In this document: positions 26,016 through 33,783 of the stretch, piece by piece | Numbering within the stretch: the stretch's first letter is position 1 | Layout: the number at the start of each line of letters is the position of its first letter | DNA from: Flavobacterium sp. | GTDB lineage: Bacteria; Bacteroidota; Bacteroidia; Flavobacteriales; Flavobacteriaceae | Direction: 5' to 3' | NCBI GenBank assembly: GCA_018883065.1 | Contig: VEQT01000028.1 | Location: forward strand, 1 to 34,261 | Length of the DNA: 34,261 bases | The notes under the pieces: model-generated | Database searches by the model: none | Seen by the model: only the letters and a program-made list of their open reading frames with translations | What the model was told of the DNA's origin: nothing | Program-made: the position numbers and the translations under genes

Positions 26016-29000
26016 TTAGGGGATAAGTATTTTTTTACTGCTCACTCCTTCATTTGTTTTGGTACGCACAATATAGGTACCTGTGCTTAATTGAGGAGCA
26101 TTCAATTCAATTTTTGTCTCGTTGCTATTTATATTCCAGCTGGCTACTGATTGACCTAACAGTGAATACAGTGTCACATTTTCAATTGTTGTAGAGGCTG
26201 TTCCATTGTGTATGTATATATGGTTGTTGCCCGAAGCATAACTTACTTGCACGCCTGAAGTCATCTCAATATCTGGGTTGGATAAAGCACCACCTTTGTT
26301 GAACTTCAAGAAGAAGCGATTGTTGGTTTCTCCAGCAGTCAAATTTACTTCCACATTAGCATATCGAATGTCATGGTAGATTGCTGTTGTTGCATCATAA
26401 ATGTAAATGGGTTGATCGGTGTTGAAATTTTCGGTGCCATCCAAAACTATACTTACAGGTCCTTCACTGCTCGTTTTTACACTTAGCGGATAACTGGCGT
26501 GCTGATCAAAATAGCTTTCACCGGCAATAACCAATTTGGCCTCTTCGTTTTTGAAGTACATGTCATTGGGCAAGTTGTCCATACATACCGCATCGTAACC
26601 TGCGTCAATTCCAGCAGTTGCATTCTCATTCATAAATCCAATTAACAATTCACGGTGATAGTTGTTGTTGGAATTGAATCCCAAACGAATTTTCTCAAAC
26701 GAATTTTCAGTGTATGTATCTTCGGCATTGGTACTGTTTGCAGATACTGAAGCCAGATTGTTCTGACGGAACAATGGGTTTGATCCGGCGCTGTCTTCTT
26801 TCACAAAGGCACGTTGACTGTTGTTAAACTCGATGTTTCCACCAGTAGTGTTGGCGCTTACAAAGAATCCTTGTCCTACAGGAATAAATCGGCCTGGTGT
26901 ACGGGTACTAGAACCCAATCCGCTGATACCTGATGGTGAAACAGGTGGAACTCCACCAACTAAGGTGCGGGTTGCATAACCGCCTTGGTATTCGGCTAGG
27001 TTGTGTGTGTTGTTGGTGCTGTAGTGTTCCCAGAAATATAAGGTTCCATTAGTAGCTGCCAAGTTTTGCGAGATAAATAAATCGGCGTCAATAGCTGAAG
27101 GGTAGGGGTTTCCGCTTAAGTTTAAGTTTCCAGCAGCAATTGGACTTGTAATGGTTCCGTTGTTGGGTTTGCCCTCGAACGTATAATTTTGAGTAGCCGA
27201 TAGTGCATTACTTCCTTTTAAAGTAAATCCTTGACCTGCTGACAAAGTTCCAGTTGTTCCTACTGCTTGCCAATTGGCATACAACGGAGTTACATTTTGG
27301 AATTTGAAAATCCAGTATGAACTCAAGGTAATTGGTGTAGTAGGAGCGCCATTTAAGCCCGAAGTCCAGTTAAGCATTTGTGGGTTATTGGCATCGGTTC
27401 CGTCGCGCATTACGCTGCTCAAGGTATAGTCGTTGTTGTTGCTTGTGGTATTACTTACTCCTACGGGTGATGACCAATAATTATAGTTAAATCCGTTTGA
27501 TTGACCGGATTGATCCCGTTGAATTTTTCCTGCACTGGTTACATCCAATTCACTTTTGGCGCTTTGAACCAATTGCGATTTTCCTTGTAAATCAATTGAT
27601 CCATCCAATTTTAAGTACCAGTCATTTTGAATTTTACTGTCGTTGTTCATTACGATTTGCACAGAAGGATCTACGATCATTCCCAAGTCTACATTGTTTG
27701 CAGAAGCCGTAATGTTGTGTTGAACATGCACGATAGACCAATCTTGTTCGTCAATATCTAACCCACGTACATCATTGGCAGTGTCATTTACTGCTGATGC
27801 AAAATCACCTGCTTGTTTGGTTATAAAAGGCATTGGTGCTTGTTGAACAGCAATTATTTTATTGTTGTAAATTTTCATTCCAGTACCGACATCGGCACCT
27901 AAGGTTGTTAAGTCATCAATAATATCATCTTTGTACACATCCATGCGGTAGTAGCGCAATAAATCGGCAAAAGGCAATACCTCGATATCTTTGGGTACAA
28001 TTTCCCCACGCACTTGTCCGCCAAAGTCTTTGATTTCCTGATACACCATGCGTTGCAATTGTGTAACCGAAAGGGCAACTTTGAAAATACGTACTTCATC
28101 TATTTTTCCGTTAAAAAATCGGCTTAAGGTATTTGGGCTTTTTCCAATTGTAAGCGGTGTAGCATCAGGTACAATGCTTCCGGTAATGGCCATGCTGTTT
28201 TCTAAATGACCATTTACATACAACTGCAGTTGACCATTTCTGTATATGGCTACCACATGATACCACTGGTTGGTATTCAATACCGTTGAGCCGGTAAGTG
28301 TATACCCATTTACAATGGCTTGTGCTTGTTTACTGCTGTTTATTTGTACATGAAATTTATCTTGTCCTACAATTACACCTTCACTAGAGAAGTCTGCATG
28401 TAAGTCTATCCATGCCATTAAAGAAGCTTCGTTTAATCCACCTAAAATACCATTGGTTTGTCCATAATCGTTTCGGCCATCAAAGTCCAAATACAATTTG
28501 CGGTCTAAATCACGCGGCGAACCAAACACGGTTGCATCAGTATCAAAAGTATCGATGATTCCATCCTTGTCAGCATCGGTTGTACCAAATATAATTCCGT
28601 CATTGTTGCCATCTAAATTGGCATACAAACTACCAGAAATGTCGGTGGTCAAGCTATTGGATTGCACATTCAAGAAATTGGGTTCGCCAATTACTGAGGT
28701 ATTGTCTGGCAAGGCTTTTCCGCTGTTGGCAAATCCGTTTAATTGATCAAATGCATCTAAAATCTCATCGCCATCATCATCGGCACCATCGCCCACACCA
28801 TCACAATTTACATCACCATCGCCGTTGTACAAACCAGCTTCATCCACGTCAAATTGTGCGTCATTATCTGAATCTAGATCTACATAATTAGGCACTAAAT
28901 CGCCGTCAAAATCTTTGGGCATGTTTTCGTTGTAGTAGGCTTCGGCAGCATCCAACCAGCCGTTATTATTGCTATCAACCCATGTTCCAGAGGCGATGTC

Positions 29001-31307
29001 CATCGTGTCATAGCCATCTGTATAGTCTTGCCAACGGTCTTCAATGATATCACCAATGCCGTCGTTGTCTGAATCCAAATCAAACATATCGGCTACACCA
29101 TCTAAATCAAAATCGGGTAGGGTTTGCACAATTTGAATGTCATCTAATGCTAAATCATTTCCTGCACCTCCAGGTTGGTTGTTTTTGAAGATAATGGTAA
29201 ATCCAGATGTTAGTGGAGTGAAGGTAGCTGAAAATTGGTACCAGTCACCTGCAGCATTAGTCGCTGTAGTAGGGGCAATGTCATCAGTAGCAATGGTGCT
29301 GATGAGGTTATTGCTCATGTCTCTAAATTCTACTGTTATGTTCGGACGATTACGTGTGGCAATTCCTGGCGCATTGGTACGGTCTAAGTTTAAAATCCAA
29401 AAACTGTAGGTTAAAGGCACATTCATGATAACGCCTTGGATGTCTGTGCGGTAAAATTCGTCGGTGATATCGTTGGTGGCATTAAATAAGGCCATTCTTC
29501 CGTTGGTGTCGCCAGGAGTATGATCTGGGCCGGTATACCAATGTGTGGCAGCCCATGAAGCAATTTGTGCGGTGTTGCAAATGGTATATTGACCATCATT
29601 TAAATCGATTGTAGCGTCACATTCATCGGCAGCCATAGCTGTTGTACCGTCTTCGTAGCAATAGGTTGTTGAGGCCGTTGGTACATCAACATTGATGCGT
29701 GCACGTGTGGTTCCGCTACCAAAGGTTTCGTCTAAAATAATATTTTGCATAGCCGAACTTGTTCCATATACAATTGAGTTGCTCAACTCAATGCTGTCAG
29801 GAATACCGTCGTTGTCGTCATCTAGGTCAACGTTGTCAAAAACTTCATCGCCATCGGTGTCGGCAAACGCTTGAATTCCTGTTCCGCTGATTCTAAAGTT
29901 GTACGGGTTTTTACCCAATCCAGTATCAGAATTGGCAATCGAAATGTCAGCCGTTTTAAGGCCGATAGTGCTAGGATTAAAAGTAACCGTAAACGAAGTA
30001 GTGGCTAAACCGCCAATTACCGTAGTTGAAGGTTGGCTGCTGATGGTAAAATCAGATCCAGTAATGCTCACAATTGGTGCGCCGGTAAGGTTAAGATCAA
30101 AATTTCCTAAGTTGAAAATAGTATAGGTTCTAGAGATTGGAGAAAAAATATTGGTCGAGCCAAAATCGGTCCAGTCTAAGTTTATTGGTGAAAGATCGCC
30201 ATCGGCAATCACGTTGCTGTTTCCTTTCACGCTCATCGAAGCGGCCACGCCTGTTGCCTGAATAGCAAAAGTATACGTGCTTTCGTCACTGTCGTTAGAA
30301 CTTATATTTAGTGTAGCTGATTTAAGACCAATTGTTGTAGGATTAAATTTTACCACTACCGCCGATGAACTACCGGCAGCTATCGTACCACTTGGCATGC
30401 TTAAAATAGCAAATTCACTTGCATGGGTTCCAGTAAGTGTAACGGAATTGATGGTAAGATCTATTGACCCGGTGTTTTGAATGGTAAAAGTTCGTGTAGA
30501 AGCGACTGTGCTAAAATCAGTAAAGTCAACCGTGCTTGGTGTAGTGTCTCCGCTTACAATGTTGTTGGTGTTTCCAATTACATTAATCTCGGGAGCTATC
30601 CAACTAACCAATACTTGTCCTCTTGCTCCAGCACCTCCAATTCGGGTTGATGAAGAAGTGCGCAAAGCACCTCCGCCACCGCCTCCCAATAATACAGTAG
30701 CTGCTGAACCATTTCCTTGTGAACCGCTGCGACCATTTCCGCCAGGTCCTCCGTTGCTTGGGGCTGTTGCACCGGTTACCGAAGTTGCTGTATTTCCTGC
30801 TGTATCACCTGCTGATGATCCGCCACCACCGCCATAACTACCCGCTACACCATTGGCCCCTCTGCCACCTGCAAACACAAAACCGGCATCGCCAATGCTT
30901 GTTGGAGCACCTGCACCGCCGTTGGCACCCGTAGTGCTGTTGTCGGCTGCGCTGTTTCCGCCTTTGGCCAAAACTGTAGTGCTGGTTCCAAACCAAGAAT
31001 CACCGCCAGCGGCCGTAGTTGTTGCACCAGCTCCTACCGTTACGGTGTATACTGTACCGGGTGTGGTAGGAATAACTTTTTTGGCATACGCACCGCCGCC
31101 GCCGCCGCCGCCAGCTGTGTTGGTTGTGAGTGTGCTGCCTTTTCCGCCTGCGCCCCAAGCTTCAACTGTGATGCTGGTTACGCCTGCAGGAACAGTAAAA
31201 CTTCCGCTAGAGGTAAATCGTTGTGATTGTGCCCAACCCAAGGTAGAGAGTAAAACCACTACCAAAAGAAAGAGGTTGGAATAAACGGGGAGCGTAATTT
31301 TTTTCAT
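26016..31307 (-). CDS. Giant modular T9SS-secreted surface protein
   Basis: A 1763-residue secreted protein. Order of parts: signal peptide (1-26, cleavage at WAQSQ); a glycine-rich domain with poly-Gly runs (about 50-235); two repeats of the choice-of-anchor D/ASH-like Ig type (about 238-355 and 357-478); acidic calcium-binding thrombospondin type 3 repeats (482-508, 732-756, 799-855, 898-925) flanking a jelly-roll-like domain (about 520-730); a LamG/concanavalin-like domain (about 935-1095); a long beta-rich region; and a C-terminal T9SS type A sorting domain (about 1690-1763, LYSLLGQ, STGTYIVRTKT, ending KKILIP). It should cross the outer membrane by T9SS and be attached at the cell surface. 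Adhesion or glycan binding is an inference from the domains. It has its own promoter and terminator. Confidence 0.93.
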   Translation of the reverse strand: MKKITLPVYSNLFLLVVVLLSTLGWAQSQRFTSSGSFTVPAGVTSITVEAWGAGGKGSTLTTNTAGGGGGGGAYAKKVIPTTPGTVYTVTVGAGATTTAAGGDSWFGTSTTVLAKGGNSAADNSTTGANGGAGAPTSIGDAGFVFAGGRGANGVAGSYGGGGGSSAGDTAGNTATSVTGATAPSNGGPGGNGRSGSQGNGSAATVLLGGGGGGALRTSSSTRIGGAGARGQVLVSWIAPEINVIGNTNNIVSGDTTPSTVDFTDFSTVASTRTFTIQNTGSIDLTINSVTLTGTHASEFAILSMPSGTIAAGSSSAVVVKFNPTTIGLKSATLNISSNDSDESTYTFAIQATGVAASMSVKGNSNVIADGDLSPINLDWTDFGSTNIFSPISRTYTIFNLGNFDLNLTGAPIVSITGSDFTISSQPSTTVIGGLATTSFTVTFNPSTIGLKTADISIANSDTGLGKNPYNFRISGTGIQAFADTDGDEVFDNVDLDDDNDGIPDSIELSNSIVYGTSSAMQNIILDETFGSGTTRARINVDVPTASTTYCYEDGTTAMAADECDATIDLNDGQYTICNTAQIASWAATHWYTGPDHTPGDTNGRMALFNATNDITDEFYRTDIQGVIMNVPLTYSFWILNLDRTNAPGIATRNRPNITVEFRDMSNNLISTIATDDIAPTTATNAAGDWYQFSATFTPLTSGFTIIFKNNQPGGAGNDLALDDIQIVQTLPDFDLDGVADMFDLDSDNDGIGDIIEDRWQDYTDGYDTMDIASGTWVDSNNNGWLDAAEAYYNENMPKDFDGDLVPNYVDLDSDNDAQFDVDEAGLYNGDGDVNCDGVGDGADDDGDEILDAFDQLNGFANSGKALPDNTSVIGEPNFLNVQSNSLTTDISGSLYANLDGNNDGIIFGTTDADKDGIIDTFDTDATVFGSPRDLDRKLYLDFDGRNDYGQTNGILGGLNEASLMAWIDLHADFSSEGVIVGQDKFHVQINSSKQAQAIVNGYTLTGSTVLNTNQWYHVVAIYRNGQLQLYVNGHLENSMAITGSIVPDATPLTIGKSPNTLSRFFNGKIDEVRIFKVALSVTQLQRMVYQEIKDFGGQVRGEIVPKDIEVLPFADLLRYYRMDVYKDDIIDDLTTLGADVGTGMKIYNNKIIAVQQAPMPFITKQAGDFASAVNDTANDVRGLDIDEQDWSIVHVQHNITASANNVDLGMIVDPSVQIVMNNDSKIQNDWYLKLDGSIDLQGKSQLVQSAKSELDVTSAGKIQRDQSGQSNGFNYNYWSSPVGVSNTTSNNNDYTLSSVMRDGTDANNPQMLNWTSGLNGAPTTPITLSSYWIFKFQNVTPLYANWQAVGTTGTLSAGQGFTLKGSNALSATQNYTFEGKPNNGTITSPIAAGNLNLSGNPYPSAIDADLFISQNLAATNGTLYFWEHYSTNNTHNLAEYQGGYATRTLVGGVPPVSPSGISGLGSSTRTPGRFIPVGQGFFVSANTTGGNIEFNNSQRAFVKEDSAGSNPLFRQNNLASVSANSTNAEDTYTENSFEKIRLGFNSNNNYHRELLIGFMNENATAGIDAGYDAVCMDNLPNDMYFKNEEAKLVIAGESYFDQHASYPLSVKTSSEGPVSIVLDGTENFNTDQPIYIYDATTAIYHDIRYANVEVNLTAGETNNRFFLKFNKGGALSNPDIEMTSGVQVSYASGNNHIYIHNGTASTTIENVTLYSLLGQSVASWNINSNETKIELNAPQLSTGTYIVRTKTNEGVSSKKILIP
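31087..31112. repeat. CCG trinucleotide run in the glycine-rich domain
   Basis: Six or seven consecutive CCG units on the plus strand encode poly-glycine on the minus strand. Length changes would be in frame. Confidence 0.8.
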
Positions 31308-31360
31308 AATGCAATTACTATTAAATGATAACTTGAATGAGTGAGTATTTTTTAACGAGT

Positions 31361-31391
31361 CAAAACTAGATTATTAAAAAAACCTCAGCAA
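31361..31391 (-). promoter_or_regulatory. Promoter of the giant T9SS gene
   Basis: On the minus strand TTG (plus 31389-31391), a 20-base spacer and TAGTTTTG (plus 31361-31368) match the flavobacterial promoter exactly. It lies 53 bases before the start codon. Confidence 0.7.
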
Positions 31392-31450
31392 GAAAAATAT
31401 CGATAAAAAACATAAAATATCGATGAAATGCATAAATTTTAATAAAAAGT
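31391..31450. repeat. Three imperfect 20-base direct repeats
   Basis: The segment divides into three 20-base units. Units 1 and 2 share AAAATATCGAT (31394-31404 and 31414-31424); units 2 and 3 share CATAAA (31411 and 31431). Unit 3 is degenerate. They abut the -33 element of the T9SS gene promoter. Confidence 0.5.
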
Positions 31451-31660
31451 AAGAAAAACTATATAAAATAGTAAATTTAATTCAACGATTTTATTGTAAA
31501 AGAAGTGCTGAAAATCAGTATTGTAGGAAAAAGGTTGGGTTACTAATTCTAAGTGTTGCGAAATAGTTTTAGTTAAGGAAATATGAAAAAAAATTAATGG
31601 ATAATACAAGATTTAGCGTAAACGATTCTTACTATTATTACAATAAACGTCAAACAGTAT

Positions 31661-31691
31661 AAAAAAACGCAGCCCTCTAGCTGCGTTTTTT
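31661..31691 (-). terminator. Terminator of the DinB-family gene
   Basis: ACGCAGC and GCTGCGT with A and T extensions pair around CCTCTA; on the minus strand it ends in seven T. It is intact although the gene in front of it is not. Confidence 0.8.
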
Positions 31692-31711
31692 GTTTTGTAT
31701 TTGATGATCTT

Positions 31712-32170
31712 CTAAATCATTTTCTTCAACAAGGCAATTTGCCCCAAGTGGTACTGCGTGTGTTCAATGACACCCAAGATATTACGGTAGTAATTGCCAT
31801 ATTTTTCATGGTCAAAAACGGCAAAGAGTTGCGTTTCGTCTAACTGTTCGATAGAAAAAGCCAATCGCTCAGCTTTGGCTAGTATTTCTTGCAGAAAAGT
31901 TTCCCATTGTGAGTCGTTTTCAACATGCGGAACCGTAAAACTTTCCTTATCACTTGCTTCCAAATGACCTCAGTCCTACATTTTGCAAACGGGATCGAGT
32001 TAATATTGAATAGGGAAACACAATTCAGCAATACTGTTGCATTCGGCAATTTTGGTTTGGGCTTGGTTGTATGAAATGCCCTGAAGGATTTCTTTGAAGT
32101 TGACACAGCTCCAATTGCCGCCATAGAATACGGCTCGAACATGTTGGGCTAATTGGTTGGAGTTGTACAT
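31712..32170 (-). pseudogene. DinB-family protein, broken by three nonsense codons
   Basis: Read on the minus strand from the ATG at 32168-32170, one frame of 153 codons carries a DinB/YfiT-like metal-binding helical bundle: the start MYNSNQLAQHVRAVFYGGNW, then NFKEIL, and at the end YYRNILGVIEHTQYHLGQIALLKKMI with the metal-site histidines. Codons 57, 65 and 67 are TAA (32000-32002), TAG (31976-31978) and TGA (31970-31972). All three are in the same frame and the similarity runs on both sides, so base changes rather than an indel killed the gene. The original residues were probably Tyr, Leu and Gly. TAATTTTG (plus 32191-32198) may be the old -7 element. The family is stress-linked; members include thiol S-transferases. 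Confidence 0.85.
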
Positions 32171-32226
32171 AATTTGATTTTAGATTTTATCAAAATTAAT
32201 TTTTTTAGGTACATAAAAATACGTTC

Positions 32227-32267
32227 AAAAAAGAAACCCCGTACTTTAAAAAAGTAAGGGGTTTTTT
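32227..32267 (-). terminator. Hairpin terminator downstream of the tRNA remnant
   Basis: AAACCCC-G-TACTT and AAGTA-A-GGGGTTT form a 12-pair stem with one mismatch. On the minus strand it follows the tRNA 3' end within 5 bases and runs into TTTCTTTTTT, as expected for the original terminator of that tRNA gene. Confidence 0.7.
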
Positions 32268-32271
32268 AATG

Positions 32272-32313
32272 TAGCGAGGACGGGAGTTGAACCCGTGACC
32301 TCAGGGTTATGAA
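32272..32313 (-). other. 3' half of a tRNA-Met(CAT): attachment-site remnant
   Basis: Minus-strand order: anticodon loop TTCATAA (32307-32313), anticodon 3' stem CCCTG, variable region AGGTC, T-arm ACGGG-TTCAACT-CCCGT, acceptor strand CCTCGCT and discriminator A (32272). The sequence before the loop does not pair with CCCTG and there is no D-arm or acceptor 5' strand, so the gene begins abruptly at the anticodon loop. Such 3' duplicates mark the end of elements that integrate into tRNA genes. Confidence 0.85.
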
Positions 32314-32395
32314 TCGTGAAGTTTTAATTAAAAAGTACTGATAATCAAGTATTTAAAATTTTAATTATTCCCGTTTTTGACCTTTTTTAACAGTT

Positions 32396-32435
32396 TTGCC
32401 CGACACCAAATCGGACACCATTGCCCGACACCAAA
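32396..32435. repeat. Three C(C/G)GACACCA repeats near the island end
   Basis: CCGACACCA at 32400-32408, CGGACACCA at 32412-32420 and CCGACACCA at 32425-32433. The outer two belong to identical 15-base copies of TTGCCCGACACCAAA (32396-32410 and 32421-32435), 25 bases apart. They lie about 85 bases inside the tRNA remnant, where integrase arm-type sites would be expected. Confidence 0.75.
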
Positions 32436-32446
32436 AACATGAGGTC

Positions 32447-32752
32447 TTAGGATGTGTAAAAACATTCAGTTATATCAAACCAGAACACATGCTTTTTGGT
32501 AGACCCATCATCCAATAATTCAATCACCTTAATCACATCGTATTTCTTATCCTCATCAAATATTAGTGATTGTTCCACTTTCTTCCAAGGTTCTTCATTG
32601 AGAATAAAGTCAATAATTTCATTTTGTATAAGCACATTAAGCATGCTATCTGGGCAACTTATTCTTATTGCGTTTTCCATTGAACCACCAAGGTTATCAT
32701 TTAAAGGTATTATAATGTTTAGTTCATCGAGAATTTGTTTTGATATGTTCAT
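32447..32752 (-). CDS. Unknown small protein on the island
   Basis: A 101-residue, acidic, cytoplasmic-looking protein with no signal peptide or membrane segment. It begins MNISKQILDELNIIIPLND and ends VFWFDITECFYTS; the middle has alternating charged and hydrophobic stretches (DVIKVIELLDDGSTKKHVFWF), consistent with a small alpha/beta fold. I do not recognise the family. The start codon lies at the edge of an inverted repeat (ATGATATT at 32751-32758 and AATATCAT at 32774-32781). It lies alone between the tRNA-derived site and a regulator, in AT-rich sequence. It could be a cargo gene of the element; its reading frame and length make a real gene plausible, not certain. Confidence 0.55.
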   Translation of the reverse strand: MNISKQILDELNIIIPLNDNLGGSMENAIRISCPDSMLNVLIQNEIIDFILNEEPWKKVEQSLIFDEDKKYDVIKVIELLDDGSTKKHVFWFDITECFYTS

Positions 32753-33027
32753 GATATTGTATGTTTATATATAAATATCATAGTTGTTTGAAATGGACTT
32801 AAAATTCTGGGTCAAAAATTTGGAAAATTTTTTTGAAAAATGGGTCCCAAAAATTTTGAAGACAAATTTATGGGTATTGGTATAAGTTCAAAATAAGCAT
32901 TAGCAGGGAAGGAGGGTAACTATCCAACGGGGGGAGGAAGGTTTGCAATATTTAACGTTTATTTTTGAAAAACAAACGATAGCTAATCCACTTTAGATGA
33001 ATTAACAGAATTTAATATTTTTAGTTC
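32753..33027. other. AT-rich intergenic region with repeats
   Basis: Contains two copies of TGGGTC followed by AAAAATTT (32808 and 32841), separated by A/T tracts, and the 23-base palindrome at 32956-32978 near the regulator gene. I see no coding region in it. Confidence 0.5.
32956..32978. repeat. 23-base palindrome at the regulator promoter
   Basis: CGTTT-A-TTTTT, a central G at 32967, then AAAAA-C-AAACG: ten of eleven positions in each arm pair. It overlaps TATTTTTG (32960-32967), a -7 candidate for the downstream regulator with a TTG 14 bases upstream. It could be an operator; a hairpin is also possible. Confidence 0.5.
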
Positions 33028-33783
33028 ATGATTAAAACTATTATTGTTGACGACGAATTTAACGCTAGAGAGTTTTTAGAAAAACTCCTCAATAAAAGCT
33101 TTCCCGATAAATTTTTAATATTAGCCAAATGTGAGAGTGTAGACGATGCTTTAAAAGATATTGAAAAGTATCAACCTGACCTAGTATTTTTGGATATACA
33201 AATGCCAAACAAAAATGGATTTGAACTCTTGAAGTTGGTCAAGTCTATCAATTTTGAAGTAATATTTACAACAGCTCATGCTGAATTTGCTATTGATGCA
33301 ATTAAAGCTAGTGCACTAGACTATTTGCTCAAACCAATTAATTATATTGATTTACTTGAGTCTGTAAAGAGAATTGATTCAAAGACAAATAAGGCATTTC
33401 AGCAGGAAAAATTAAGACTTCTATTGGAAAATATAGATAACGGAGTTAAGGAATTTCATAAAATTGCATTTCCCACTGAAACAGGTTTTGAATTGGTTAA
33501 AACTTCATCAATATTATACTGTGAAGCTGATAGTAATTATTGCCATGTTAAGTGTATTGATGGTAGAAAGATAACTTTATCAAAAACCTTAAAACATATA
33601 GAGGAAATGCTACCAGACACCGTATTTAATCGAATTCACAAATCTTATCTTGTTAACTTGAATTATGTAAATCGTTTTCACAAGAACGAAGATTACCTTG
33701 TTGAGTTATCTAATGGAGAAATGCTACCTGTTTCTGTCAGAAAAAAAGAAAACTTCATCAATGCAATTACCAAAAAAATTTAA
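33028..33783 (+). CDS. LytTR-family response regulator
   Basis: A 251-residue DNA-binding response regulator. The receiver domain (1-120) has the acidic pair D8-D9, the phosphate acceptor D56 in DLVFLDIQMP, T82 in FTTAHAEFA and K102 in DYLLKPI. The LytTR DNA-binding domain covers about 145-250, with ILYCEADSNYCHVKC, RIHKSYLVNLNYV and LPVSVRKK. Regulators of this kind control transcription by binding short direct repeats. The gene overlaps the start of a secreted sensor by 23 bases, so they form a two-component pair. Codon use is AT-rich compared with the left of the window. Confidence 0.93.
   Translation: MIKTIIVDDEFNAREFLEKLLNKSFPDKFLILAKCESVDDALKDIEKYQPDLVFLDIQMPNKNGFELLKLVKSINFEVIFTTAHAEFAIDAIKASALDYLLKPINYIDLLESVKRIDSKTNKAFQQEKLRLLLENIDNGVKEFHKIAFPTETGFELVKTSSILYCEADSNYCHVKCIDGRKITLSKTLKHIEEMLPDTVFNRIHKSYLVNLNYVNRFHKNEDYLVELSNGEMLPVSVRKKENFINAITKKI

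Larger units (their letters stand above)
31308..31660. other. Non-coding region upstream of the T9SS gene
   Basis: About 350 AT-rich bases without a supported gene. It holds the promoter of the large surface-protein gene (31361-31391) and imperfect 20-base repeats just upstream of it (31391-31450). From about 31451 to 31660 I see nothing recognisable. The dead DinB gene on the far side is on the same strand and ends at its own hairpin. Confidence 0.6.

Noticed and set aside
30481..31284. Two plus-strand open frames rich in proline and alanine
   Set aside because: They are antisense to the glycine-rich part of the large T9SS gene; poly-Pro is the mirror of GGN glycine codons, and they lack start signals.
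31879..32142. Minus-strand frame starting MFEPYSMAAIG as a separate gene
   Set aside because: It is another frame of the dead DinB gene. The protein similarity lies in the frame starting at 32170 and continues in that frame past the stops.
31712..32170. A frameshift as the cause of the DinB break
   Set aside because: Both conserved halves are in the same frame, so nonsense changes explain it without an indel.
32272..32313. An intact tRNA-Met gene
   Set aside because: The D-arm, the 5' acceptor strand and the 5' anticodon stem are all missing.
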